A stretch of 64,000 bases of DNA from Planomicrobium sp. Y74 (GTDB taxonomy: Bacteria; Bacillota; Bacilli; Bacillales_A; Planococcaceae). Within the stretch, counting starts at the first letter, position 1. Each line of letters begins with the position of its first letter. Below the pieces are notes generated by a model. That model did no database searches. It was not told the DNA's origin and worked only from the letters and a program-made list of their open reading frames with translations. This document shows, piece after piece, positions 8,810-16,684 of the stretch. Made by a program: the position numbers and the translations under genes. The DNA lies in the NCBI RefSeq assembly GCF_003668635.1, contig NZ_RCWH01000005.1:310001-374000 (forward strand), given 5' to 3'.

Positions 8810-10021
8810 ATGAAACAGACAGTCGGCAATGTAGGGGTATTGAATTTATTGAATGCAACAGAACAAAGTGTCGAGGCTTATGAAAGGATCGGAAACGTTG
8901 GCCTGGTACTTTACAGAAGCGGCCAATCGCATCTTTTGGCGGCGTTAAATATAGGGAATATCGGTAAGACGGTTGAAGTGCCAGATGAGTTCAGTTATTA
9001 CAATGGCACATTGGAAGTCAATAAAGATTATCTCGATTCCATCGACCAGCCGATGAAGATGGTGCTGAACGGTATGCTTATCATCGCTCACGATGTTGAA
9101 CCGGATCAGTTAAAGAAAGGCCTGCTCGATATTATTGTAAACGGTGAAATTTATACACCTTCTAAATTAGCGGGGCAGGTGAATCAGCAATTTCCGCAAG
9201 GCAGCCGCGCGATAGAAGTCTATGAAGGTGCCCCCCCACGGCTTGAAAACGGCAGCATCACATTAAGTAATGCTTTTCTGGAAGCGGCGGAAGAGCCGGT
9301 TCATCTGGTAGTCAACGGCATGCTGACCATTCCGACAGATATTGACTCAGCTTTATTCGAATCAAAAATCAAGAAAATAGCCGTCAACGGCATGGTGTCC
9401 GTCCACGAAGAGCAGGAAGCGCTGCTTCACCGGAAAATGGATTCTGCTCCAAATGGTGTCATCGAAGTGATTCCGGCGGGTTACCGGATCTTGAAGAAAG
9501 CACTCCGCATTAATTCGCGTTCGATCAAGAGCTTCCGCAATGAAAAATTAATGACAAAAAAACCGGTGATATTCGAGGCGGACGTTCCAAGAACAGCGCT
9601 TGAAAATGCAATTGATCGCATCGACTCAAAATCATTTATCGTATGCAGTGATGAAATTGAAGATCTGATCTATGAAAAATTAGAGCGGCTGGAAACGGAA
9701 GTGCTGTCATACAGCAATCGCTATATCCTGATTGAAGGAGAAGAGCACTGGTCAAACAGCCAATTTGAATCCCTGCAGGAGCCAGTAACCCTGATTGTCG
9801 ATGGCATCCTGGCAATCGATGAAGATGTAGATGCCGATACGTTATTGGCCAAGGTTAATACACTGGATATATTCGGTGAAGTACTTGCGGCTTCAGCAGA
9901 GATTAAAGGTGCATTGCAAGGAAAAGTCCGTGCAAACACGGGCCGGATTTCACTGGAGCAGGAAAAAGGTGAAGAAAGCAAACCGCAGAAATCAAATAAT
10001 ATCGGAGAGCTTTCACTATAG
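8810..10021 (+). CDS. Protein of four tandem ~80-residue repeats, function unknown
   Basis: I do not recognise this 403-residue protein. It has no signal peptide or clear membrane segment. A short N-terminal part has repeated GNVG/GNIG turns (7-9, 28-31, 49-52), reminiscent of beta-helical bactofilin-like proteins. Four tandem units then occupy roughly residues 66-145, 146-228, 229-305 and 306-385. Units 1, 2 and 4 share the pattern P-x-x-lvvnGmLxI-x-x-Dvd and a second vnGev strand about 25 residues later; unit 3 is diverged. The start is two bases after the sigma gene stop, so the two are surely co-transcribed. It may be an effector or regulator of that sigma factor. Confidence 0.8.
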   Translation: MKQTVGNVGVLNLLNATEQSVEAYERIGNVGLVLYRSGQSHLLAALNIGNIGKTVEVPDEFSYYNGTLEVNKDYLDSIDQPMKMVLNGMLIIAHDVEPDQLKKGLLDIIVNGEIYTPSKLAGQVNQQFPQGSRAIEVYEGAPPRLENGSITLSNAFLEAAEEPVHLVVNGMLTIPTDIDSALFESKIKKIAVNGMVSVHEEQEALLHRKMDSAPNGVIEVIPAGYRILKKALRINSRSIKSFRNEKLMTKKPVIFEADVPRTALENAIDRIDSKSFIVCSDEIEDLIYEKLERLETEVLSYSNRYILIEGEEHWSNSQFESLQEPVTLIVDGILAIDEDVDADTLLAKVNTLDIFGEVLAASAEIKGALQGKVRANTGRISLEQEKGEESKPQKSNNIGELSL

Positions 10022-10035
10022 GAGGAGGGGCCAGG

Positions 10036-10170
10036 ATGCTAAATGACGCGGAATTGGCAGCAGCAATGAAAACATGGAGTATCAAAATAAATTCGGATGT
10101 CCATGTTTATAAAAATACAAAGCAAACAATGAAAAATAAAACAGGATTTCGCTGCCGGCGATTCTGGTGA
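10036..10170 (+). CDS. Small ORF, 44 aa, possibly 3' frameshifted
   Basis: An ATG at 10036 follows an excellent AGGAGGAGGGG site and lies 15 bases after the four-repeat gene. The frame ends at 10168-10170 with an odd Arg/Cys/Trp tail. From about 10150 a different frame reads LPAILVTDIRTEFLNG and stops at 10230-10232, overlapping the next start in a TGATG. That looks like the natural end of this gene, so a one-base loss (or two-base gain) near 10145-10155 may have broken it. No family was recognised. Confidence 0.4.
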   Translation: MLNDAELAAAMKTWSIKINSDVHVYKNTKQTMKNKTGFRCRRFW

Positions 10171-10231
10171 CCGATATACGGACAGAATTTCTGAACGGCG
10201 CTGCGAGTCCAAAAAATGAGGAGGAAAACTG

Positions 10232-10381
10232 ATGTTTCGTACAGATGAAATGGCAGTTAAACAAAGAATGGAAGACATTCGCTCGGAAGTGGAAGCTTGC
10301 CGCATGAAAAGCAGCCGTAAAGAAGGAAAGCCGAATCGCAATCCCATCTGGATCATCCTGATCACTTTGTTCAGAAAATAA
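10232..10381 (+). CDS. Small protein, 49 aa, possible C-terminal membrane segment
   Basis: The ATG at 10232 has GAGGAGGA about seven bases upstream. The product is a charged N-terminal helix followed by NPIWIILITLFRK, a short hydrophobic segment that might insert in the membrane. It is the last gene of the sigma-factor operon and is followed by a terminator. Its size and location would fit a small membrane partner or anti-sigma-like peptide, but this is speculation. Confidence 0.5.
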   Translation: MFRTDEMAVKQRMEDIRSEVEACRMKSSRKEGKPNRNPIWIILITLFRK

Positions 10382-10389
10382 TAGGAGAA

Positions 10390-10419
10390 GCGCCGCAAGG
10401 AAGATTGCGGTGCTTTTTC
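10390..10419 (+). terminator. Terminator of the sigma-factor operon
   Basis: GCGCCGCAA pairs with TTGCGGTGC (one mismatch), followed by TTTTTCT. Confidence 0.75.
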
Positions 10420-10442
10420 TGTTGCTGGCACAGTCGCTTTTC

Positions 10443-10925
10443 TGTGTCTAGACTCCGGCGACCCAGCTCTTCGAGTCATAAGCCAGCTCAGCTGCGTGGC
10501 CAAGGCCACTACGCTGATCCGTCTTATGCTTTTCAGAGCTATACGGGTGCCGTCGCTTTTCCTTGTCCAGACTCCAGCGCCCAGCCCCTCGAGTCGCTTC
10601 AGCCTCGCCGTCAATGGCAAAGAACGCCATTACCGTCAAGGCTTCCAGCGCTTGTCGGGGCTACATGGGCGCTTGCGCTTTTCTATTGTCCAGACTCCGG
10701 CGACCCAACTCTTCGAGTCATAAGCCAGCTCAGCTGTGTGGCCAAGGCCACTACGCTGATCCGTCTTATGCTTTTCAGAGCTATACGGGTGCCGTCGCTT
10801 TTCCTTGTCCAGACTCCAGCGCCCAGCCCCTCGAGTCGCTTCAGCCTCGCCGTCAATGGCAAAGAACGCCATTACCGTCAAGGCTTCCAGCGCTTGTCGG
10901 GGCTACATGGGCGCTTGCGCTTTTC
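10443..10925 (+). repeat. Palindromic repeat array in A-B-A-B order
   Basis: Type A units start at about 10445 and 10687, type B units at about 10564 and 10806. The two A-B pairs (about 242 bp each) differ at only a few bases, so the pair as a whole was duplicated. Type B has GCGCCCAGCCCC and GGGGCTACATGGGCGC near its ends and AATGGC/GCCATT inside. The array ends at the stop codon of the leftward P-II gene. Reading frames across it are artefacts. Confidence 0.9.
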
Positions 10926-11621
10926 TTACTTAAAATCCAACGACGAGTGATTGACGCCAAAAACATTCTCCACGTCAATCAGGAAAGCGATGCCTCGCCC
11001 AGGTGCGTTAAGGTCTACTGCCTGCTCGATACTGCTCACCACTTTATCTGTATAACTGGAAGGAACCAAAGTCAAAATGACATCTTTTTCGGGGTCAATG
11101 GTGAAATTCATAAAGGTTTGCTGTTCATTGACTCCTGTGCCCCGGCCGTTTAGAATCGTTCCGCCTTCAGCGCCGGCATCAGCAGCAGCCTTGATGACTT
11201 TCTGGGAATCGCCGGTATTGACGATAGTTACAATCAATTGGAATTCGTGCAGTGCATTCTCCATTATGTTCTCCCCTTTCTTTTTTCTGCGGTCGTCAGG
11301 CCGTTGTGTCAAATGGGGAACCCCAAGCAGTTTGCTTAGATGAACTGTAAAGCCAAGCCCGTATCCCGATTTCCCCAATTTTCCTTCCCGGCTAACGGCT
11401 TCTGCAACCGGGGCTTCATTTTTTCCATCAATGGCGATGAAGATGACGTCCTTTTCATGAGTCACAGGAAGACCAAGGAAAGTCGGTTTTTCATTTCTGC
11501 CGACTCCTTCCCCGTAAACAATAGTGGCGCCATCTGCACCGGCTTTTTTCGCTTTGGCTATGACCGGCCTCGAATATCCTCTTTTAACAATCGCAATCAT
11601 CAGTTTATGGTTAAGATTCAT
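10926..11621 (-). CDS. Tandem P-II-like (GlnB-type) signalling protein
   Basis: This 231-residue protein contains two P-II-type domains. Domain 1 (about 1-105) has IVKRGYSRPVIAKAKKAGADGATIVYGEG; domain 2 (about 120-225) has IVTIVNTGDSQKVIKAAADAGAEGGTILNGRG, both matching the first-strand and T-loop-flanking parts of GlnB-type folds. The short, non-canonical T-loops lack the uridylylated Tyr context, so classical modification is unlikely. P-II proteins sense nucleotides or 2-oxoglutarate and often bind transporters. The gene overlaps the preceding DUF1538 gene by 11 bp, which strongly suggests it regulates those membrane proteins. Confidence 0.82.
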   Translation of the reverse strand: MNLNHKLMIAIVKRGYSRPVIAKAKKAGADGATIVYGEGVGRNEKPTFLGLPVTHEKDVIFIAIDGKNEAPVAEAVSREGKLGKSGYGLGFTVHLSKLLGVPHLTQRPDDRRKKKGENIMENALHEFQLIVTIVNTGDSQKVIKAAADAGAEGGTILNGRGTGVNEQQTFMNFTIDPEKDVILTLVPSSYTDKVVSSIEQAVDLNAPGRGIAFLIDVENVFGVNHSSLDFK

Positions 11622-12348
11622 CGGTTCTGTTCCCGCCTTTCCTATTAAAGATAAGTCCCAAAATAAGGACAGCGATAATCGGCGTCAATGCCACCAGCGC
11701 AATCAACCCGAACCCATCAGCTAGAGGATCCCGCCCGGCCGTGACAGATGCCACGCCGACAGCCAGCGAAGAAATGAAAGTAACTGTCATTGGGCCTGTG
11801 GAGACCCCGCCAGAATCAAAGGCGATGGCAATGAATATATCGCGTGACAGAAAAATTAGTATTAAAACAAGCAGGTATCCCGGAATTAAAAAATACCAGA
11901 GTGAAATTCCTGTCAGAATCCGCAGCATCGACAAGGCTATTGAAAAGCCGACTCCAATGGATAATGTATAAAGCATCAGTCTTGCAGATATATAACCACC
12001 GGTGACTTCGTCGACTTCATCATTCATGATGCTGACGGCCGGTTCAGCAAAAGTTGCAGCAAAACCGAGGACAAAGCCAATCGGGATAAGAAACCATTTT
12101 GTATTTTCTTCACCGAGAGACTGGCCCATCAGTTCACCGACCGGCATGAATCCCACATGTACGCCTTGCAGAAAAAACGAGAGGCCGAGAAAAGTCAATA
12201 TAAATCCGATGCCGACCTGCTGAAGTCTTTTCAGCGGCAATTTCAACATGAAAATCTGAAAGATTCCGAAGAAAACAAGCAGCGGGATCAAAGCAAATGC
12301 CACTTCCTGCAGGACACCTCCAAATCCTTCGAAAACATGGATTTCCAT
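11611..12348 (-). CDS. DUF1538 membrane protein (second of pair)
   Basis: This 245-residue integral membrane protein has about six to seven hydrophobic segments. It carries the DUF1538 hallmarks VGELMG (about 70), GFAATFAEPAV and FDSGGVSTGPMTVTF (about 180-195). It overlaps its upstream partner by one base (TGATG) and the downstream P-II gene by 11 bases. From memory, a two-gene DUF1538 system from Halomonas (UmpAB) has been reported to act as a Na+(Li+,K+)/H+ antiporter, so cation/proton exchange is a reasonable hypothesis. Ion specificity cannot be read from sequence. Confidence 0.82.
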   Translation of the reverse strand: MEIHVFEGFGGVLQEVAFALIPLLVFFGIFQIFMLKLPLKRLQQVGIGFILTFLGLSFFLQGVHVGFMPVGELMGQSLGEENTKWFLIPIGFVLGFAATFAEPAVSIMNDEVDEVTGGYISARLMLYTLSIGVGFSIALSMLRILTGISLWYFLIPGYLLVLILIFLSRDIFIAIAFDSGGVSTGPMTVTFISSLAVGVASVTAGRDPLADGFGLIALVALTPIIAVLILGLIFNRKGGNRTDES

Positions 12349-13043
12349 CAGAAAATCACCCCCAGTATCATGACCGCCAAAATCGGCCCGATTGAAGCGA
12401 GACCGATTAATCCGAATCCTTCTGTTTCATCTTTGGAATCTTTGGGTCTAAGAGAAGATGCGACACCAACGCCGAGAGCCAGGATAAAAGGAACTGCCAT
12501 CGGCCCGGTCGTAACTCCGCCGGAATCAAATGAAATTGGAACAAAAGCATCCGGAACGAAGAAAGATAACAGGAAGACGGCGACATAACCGGCAATGAGG
12601 ACAAAATGCAAAGGTATGTTGAAAAGTGTTCGGATCATGGCTAGGGCAACGAAAAGGGCTAATCCCAGCGACACGGAAAGTATCAGTATCGTTGCGCTTA
12701 TTGATCCTTCCGACACATTATCGATTTGGGTAGCCAGCACCCGTAAATCCGGTTCAGCAATCGTTACGACGATTCCGAGCAATAAACCGGTACCAATGAT
12801 AAGCCATGCATTTTTTGTTCTCGGCAATCGCTTGCCGATTAATTCTCCGATAGGAAGGAGCCCGGCATTTACCCCCAATAAAAACAGGAAAAAACCGATG
12901 CTGACAAAGAAAACGCCAATGAGGAATTGAAGCAAAGCTTCCATTGGCAGACGAATAATTGCAATCTGTAAAAAGATGACTACAATGGTAACAGGCATAA
13001 TGGCAGCAACAACTTCTTTGAAGGTGTTCTTTACATTATTCAT
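12348..13043 (-). CDS. DUF1538 membrane protein (first of pair)
   Basis: This 231-residue paralogue of the next gene has GELIGKRL, IVVTIAEPDLRV and FDSGGVTTGPMAVPF in the same order, and a similar set of membrane segments. It is the first gene of the three-gene overlapping operon; AGGAGAGACAGG lies just before the start. The two paralogues probably form a heteromeric transporter, because in other organisms DUF1538 occurs as pairs or fused duplicates. The upstream gap to the divergent pentapeptide gene (13044-13170) must hold both promoters. Confidence 0.82.
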   Translation of the reverse strand: MNNVKNTFKEVVAAIMPVTIVVIFLQIAIIRLPMEALLQFLIGVFFVSIGFFLFLLGVNAGLLPIGELIGKRLPRTKNAWLIIGTGLLLGIVVTIAEPDLRVLATQIDNVSEGSISATILILSVSLGLALFVALAMIRTLFNIPLHFVLIAGYVAVFLLSFFVPDAFVPISFDSGGVTTGPMAVPFILALGVGVASSLRPKDSKDETEGFGLIGLASIGPILAVMILGVIF

Positions 13044-13170
13044 CCTGTCTCTCCTTTTCCACTTTTTCCTGCTATTCCCTATGCGTTTTGATGTAAACTT
13101 AACAAAAAAGGGGTTTATTTAACAAGGGATTAAAAGTAAAAAAAGGCGAGCCAAATGTAGGGGGATAAAA

Positions 13171-13815
13171 ATGAGCAAAATAAAACGAGCTGAACCTAAG
13201 CTTCCAGCGGAACTGCCTGCCAGTCTGTTTGAAGAAGCGATAGACGATCATTACATAACAAATTGCCGAATATCACAGGAAACCATTGATTTTAAAGCGG
13301 AGCGTGCATTGCATATTGATACAGTGGTATTCGAGAATGTAAGTTTTGTCGATATCGTTTGGCCCAGGAGCGAATTCGTAGATGTTGTCTTTATCAATTG
13401 CGACCTTTCTAATGCAAACTTCAGCCGATGTGTTTTCCATCGTACAGAGTTTCGCAATTCCAAGCTGATGGGAACGAGCTTTGTGGAAGCGGGAGTCCGC
13501 CACACACTGTTTACTGAATGTGTCCTTAATTATGCGGCATTCGGTTTTTCACTTTGCACTTTCTCGAAATTTGAAAACTCATCAATGCGGCAGGCAGATT
13601 TCTATGTAGCCGAGTTAAAGGAAACGATATTTACGGCTTGTGAAATGGACGAGATTAATTTTGCTGAAACAGACCTTAAAGGTATCGATCTTAGTACGAA
13701 CCGTTTCGAAAATATACAAGTGACCATTGAAAATTTGGCTGGTTGCACAGTTTCTCCGAATCAGGCATTGGCATTCGCCCGACAACTTGGAATGCGTATA
13801 AATAACGATGCTTAA
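13171..13815 (+). CDS. Pentapeptide-repeat protein
   Basis: This 214-residue cytoplasmic protein has a right-handed beta-helix of pentapeptide repeats over about residues 45-165: FVDVVF, CDLSNANFSRCVF, TEFRNSKLMGTSF, KFENSSMRQADF and INFAETDLKG show the A(D/N)LxX pattern. Such folds can mimic DNA and bind gyrase (Qnr/MfpA type), but most family members have no known target. The Qnr-like label would be over-interpretation: Qnr proteins have more regular repeats. AGGGGG precedes the ATG. It stands alone with its own terminator. Confidence 0.8.
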   Translation: MSKIKRAEPKLPAELPASLFEEAIDDHYITNCRISQETIDFKAERALHIDTVVFENVSFVDIVWPRSEFVDVVFINCDLSNANFSRCVFHRTEFRNSKLMGTSFVEAGVRHTLFTECVLNYAAFGFSLCTFSKFENSSMRQADFYVAELKETIFTACEMDEINFAETDLKGIDLSTNRFENIQVTIENLAGCTVSPNQALAFARQLGMRINNDA

Positions 13816-13829
13816 CTATATTTTTTTGG

Positions 13830-13856
13830 GCGGTGGCTTATGCCACTGCTTTTTTG
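13830..13856 (+). terminator. Terminator of the pentapeptide gene
   Basis: GCGGTGGC and GCCACTGC pair (one G-T pair) around TTAT and are followed by a T run. Confidence 0.85.
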
Positions 13857-14143
13857 TTTATAAATTTATATATATTAAACATTTATTAAAAACGAGTATT
13901 AAATATCAATTTTACATTATTTTTTATTGATATAATTATTAAATGAACAATAATAACTAGTTAGTATTTAGTTTAACGAATCTTATAGCGCGCTTATTAG
14001 GGCTATTAAGTTATATGTGTCTAAAGAGTTCACAAAATATTCGAAAATATATTCAAAATATTATATAAAGATATTGTAATTAAAGTTAAGTTACAGTATA
14101 TTTTAAATAGTTAGAATTTTAACAAAGAAGGAGCATTAGCCAA
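13857..14143. other. Very AT-rich leader before the XRE regulator
   Basis: Nearly 290 bp of strongly AT-rich DNA without a credible gene. Around 14034-14065, AAAATATTC, AAAATATATTC and AAAATATTA repeat in tandem and are partly palindromic. This could be an operator region for the downstream XRE protein, but I cannot define a site or promoter with confidence. Confidence 0.35.
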
Positions 14144-14500
14144 ATGGAAGTTTTAAGTAAAAAGATAAAACAACTACGTGAAGAAAAAGGGATTTCTCCA
14201 GAAAAACTTGCGGAAGATATCGGCTTTGCAAAAAGTACGATATGGGCTTATGAAAGCGGTAAAAAACAAATTTCCGTCAGCCACCTTGCACGCCTAGCCG
14301 ATTACTTCGATGTTTCAATCGATAATTTATTGGATAGAGAAGAACGCATGATTGACCTTGACCTTCTGAATTTGCCGAGTTTTGCAGACTATAACCTGTT
14401 ATTGGACAATAAACCGCTGAACCGGGACGAAATTGCGGAAGCTGCTTCCTATATTAAAGTGAAACGGCGCATGGGAAGCTTTGGTGTGGCAACTTCATAA
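14144..14500 (+). CDS. XRE-family transcriptional regulator
   Basis: This 118-residue protein has an N-terminal HTH_3 domain at about residues 5-62: IKQLREEKGISPEKLAEDIG, then FAKSTIWAYESGKKQ (recognition helix) and HLARLADYFDVSIDNLLDR. The C-terminal 50 residues form a short unassigned region. The layout resembles SinR/ImmR-type repressors, though no partner gene is adjacent. AGAAGGAG lies upstream of the ATG. Autorepression through the AT-rich repeats upstream is possible but unproven. Confidence 0.85.
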   Translation: MEVLSKKIKQLREEKGISPEKLAEDIGFAKSTIWAYESGKKQISVSHLARLADYFDVSIDNLLDREERMIDLDLLNLPSFADYNLLLDNKPLNRDEIAEAASYIKVKRRMGSFGVATS

Positions 14501-14523
14501 CTGTCTGCTTGTGTCACGGCTGC

Positions 14524-14554
14524 TCATTCCGGTATTTGGAATGGGTTTTTTTAT
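14524..14554 (+). terminator. Terminator of the XRE gene
   Basis: CATTCC pairs with GGAATG around GGTATTT, followed by GGTTTTTTTATT. Confidence 0.7.
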
Positions 14555-14701
14555 TGTAGAATGACAGTATGAAATTCCAACATTTACAGACCTGGCAGAG
14601 TTTGTGATAAAGTCAGGGTACGGATATAAGCATTATATGCAGCGGCATGCTGCAAGTGCTTAGAGAATCAGCTAATTTTTTGAAAAGCAGGCGATTAGTC
14701 C

Positions 14702-15214
14702 ATGGAACGTTATACTTTATACGAAACGTATCGGCTTGGCATGCTTATTGATCTTTTTAGGCCGAAAGAATTGATTGAAGAATTGGATGAATTTATTGAA
14801 AATACCCCAACTGAAGATATCCCCCACGTATTTTATGTTCTGTCGCTTGCAAGTGACAGGCGCACCATGATCCAGCTTTTGACCGACCTTTCACAAGGGG
14901 TGGATGAAGAAATTCCCGCCTGTATAATTGCTGGTTTGCTGCACAGGGATCAGGATAAATATACGATCGAAGAGCTTTACCGGAAAACCTCCTTGCTTGC
15001 TTCGCTCCTGAAAGATCCTGATGGAGACGTGGCATGGGAATTCCGGACGTTAAATGAAGCCAACGAAGAAGCGCAACTTGCATATGGCATGCGTTTCAAG
15101 CGGAAAAAGACCAGAGAGCGGATGCTGGCGAAAAATGAAAAAGCCTTGCGGGATGCTTTAGCGAAATACGAGAAATATGCAGCAGAATTTGATAATAAAA
15201 ATTGGGGGAATTGA
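14702..15214 (+). CDS. Conserved-looking cytoplasmic protein, unknown function
   Basis: I do not recognise this 170-residue protein. It is soluble, acidic in the first half and helical throughout. The C-terminal third (RFKRKKTRERMLAKNEKAL and beyond) is Lys/Arg-rich and probably a long helix. No catalytic motif is visible. It starts just after a GAAAAGCAGGCGATTAGTCC leader with only a weak ribosome site. A terminator follows 15 bases after the stop, so it seems monocistronic. Confidence 0.65.
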   Translation: MERYTLYETYRLGMLIDLFRPKELIEELDEFIENTPTEDIPHVFYVLSLASDRRTMIQLLTDLSQGVDEEIPACIIAGLLHRDQDKYTIEELYRKTSLLASLLKDPDGDVAWEFRTLNEANEEAQLAYGMRFKRKKTRERMLAKNEKALRDALAKYEKYAAEFDNKNWGN

Positions 15215-15228
15215 CCCAAGCCCTAAAA

Positions 15229-15268
15229 TCGGCAAGGTGCGCATGTGAGCATCTTGCCGACTTTTTGT
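15229..15268 (+). terminator. Terminator of the unknown gene
   Basis: TCGGCAAG and CTTGCCGA pair, with TGC/GCA inside the loop, followed by CTTTTTGTTT. Confidence 0.82.
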
Positions 15269-15330
15269 TTAGTCCGAAATATGAGGGGAAGATACCCATT
15301 AGGAAAAGAAAATTTCAGGAGGGATTTTTC

Positions 15331-16116
15331 ATGCCGAAAACAATTTTTATTACAGGGGCGGGAAGTGGCCTTGCTAAAGGCACGGCTCTCGGCTTGGCGA
15401 AGAAAGGCTACCGGGTTATTGCACCGGTCGAAACCGCGCCGCAAGTAACTTCATTAATGGAAGCGGCGGAAGCTGAAAATGTGAAACTCGATATTTTTAA
15501 AATGGACATCAAAAATCCGCAGGACCTGGCGCAGATGTATGACTACGATTTTGATATCTTTGTTGCCAATGCCGCAGTCAATGAAGGCGGACCGCTCGGT
15601 GAAGTGCCGATGATGAACTTCCGGGAACTTTTCGAGGTCAATGTATTCAGTACGCTTGAAACCGCCCAGATTGCTGCTCGTAAATTTGTCGAAAAAGGAA
15701 AAGGCAAAATCATTTTCATGTCTTCAATGGCTGGCATCATGTCCACACCGTATGTAGGTCCATATACCGCAACCAAACATACCATTGAAGCGATTGCAAA
15801 AACGATGCGAAAAGAATTGGAAGGCTTTGGCGTGCAGGTGGCCACCATTAACCCGGGCGCCTTTGATACTGGTTTCAATGACCGCAGTGCAGAAGCAAAG
15901 TGGAAATGGTACGATGAAAAAATTCATTTCACCAAAAAAGAAGATATGGAAGAAGCCGATCAGGCACTCGAAGATCAATATGATGCGGATGACATGATTG
16001 CCAAAATGGTGGAAGTGATTCCACAGGACAATCATAAATTCCGTACGGTCTATCCACAGGAAACCGAAAAGCAAATGAAAGAGGAAGAAGCGAAGCATTG
16101 GGATCTTGAAATCTGA
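15331..16116 (+). CDS. Short-chain dehydrogenase/reductase (SDR)
   Basis: This 261-residue NAD(P)-dependent oxidoreductase has the Rossmann signature TGAGSGLAKG near residues 8-17, VANAAVNEG (NNAG-type motif), a Ser in FMSSMAG, and the catalytic YTATK pair near 149-153. The ATG at 15331 has AGGAGGG at 15317-15323; a longer frame upstream lacks a ribosome site and would run through the preceding terminator. The substrate is unknown. It sits 12 bases before the GXWXG/DUF4334 gene and is probably co-transcribed with it. Confidence 0.85.
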   Translation: MPKTIFITGAGSGLAKGTALGLAKKGYRVIAPVETAPQVTSLMEAAEAENVKLDIFKMDIKNPQDLAQMYDYDFDIFVANAAVNEGGPLGEVPMMNFRELFEVNVFSTLETAQIAARKFVEKGKGKIIFMSSMAGIMSTPYVGPYTATKHTIEAIAKTMRKELEGFGVQVATINPGAFDTGFNDRSAEAKWKWYDEKIHFTKKEDMEEADQALEDQYDADDMIAKMVEVIPQDNHKFRTVYPQETEKQMKEEEAKHWDLEI

Positions 16117-16128
16117 GGGAGTGAAGAG

Positions 16129-16608
16129 ATGGATGCTCTGAATGAATTCAGGTTGATTTTGGAAAAAGGCGGGACAGATACACATACTGCATGCCGATTG
16201 TTTGACCAATTTGGCGAAGTGTCTCTTGAAGAACTGCCGGGTACTTGGCGCGGAAAGGAATTTCATACCGGCCATCCAATGGACGGTCTGCTGAAAAGTC
16301 TGAATTGGTATGGAAAAGCCTTTCAGGATGCTGAAAACGTCGATCCCCTGCTGTTCGAAGGCCCGACCGGCAATGTTTTTGCGGTTGATCCGGTGCCAAT
16401 GATGGACAGCCGAAAATTGATAAAAGCTGTTGGCGGAAAAGCACGTATGCGTAAAGTGCTGCACCGAGGGAAAATAAGTGCGGCGATGATATATGATAAT
16501 TTGCCGATTATTGATCATTTCAGGAAAATCGAGGATGGTGTCCTGCTCGGAATGATGGATGAAAAAACTGCTGAAATCCCTTATTTTTTCATATTGGAAA
16601 AGATATAA
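16129..16608 (+). CDS. GXWXG / DUF4334 domain protein
   Basis: This 159-residue protein has the GXWXG motif in LPGTWRGKEFHTGHPMDGLL (about 36-55) and a C-terminal half matching the DUF4334 pattern (FAVDPVPMMDSRKL, RMRKVLHRGKISAAMIYDN, PIIDHFRKI). Proteins of this architecture are widespread in soil and marine bacteria and are of unknown function; many bind small hydrophobic molecules by inference only. It is co-transcribed with the upstream SDR, which might act on the same ligand. The operon ends in a strong terminator. Confidence 0.8.
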   Translation: MDALNEFRLILEKGGTDTHTACRLFDQFGEVSLEELPGTWRGKEFHTGHPMDGLLKSLNWYGKAFQDAENVDPLLFEGPTGNVFAVDPVPMMDSRKLIKAVGGKARMRKVLHRGKISAAMIYDNLPIIDHFRKIEDGVLLGMMDEKTAEIPYFFILEKI

Positions 16609-16622
16609 AAATGATTAATTGC

Positions 16623-16655
16623 GACGCCGAAAGCTTTTGCTTTTGGCGTTTTTTC
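16623..16655 (+). terminator. Terminator of the SDR-DUF4334 operon
   Basis: ACGCCGAAAGC pairs with GCTTTTGGCGT around TTTT and is followed by a T run. Confidence 0.88.
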
Positions 16656-16684
16656 TGACTGGATAAGAAAGTATATATGTTTAT

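Noticed and set aside
10405..11153. Long plus-strand frames of 181-196 codons across the 10.4-kb repeats
   Set aside because: They run through repeats and antisense to the P-II gene, and lack coding character.
15724..16518. 264-codon frame antisense to the SDR and DUF4334 genes
   Set aside because: It spans two well-supported genes on the opposite strand and has no ribosome site.
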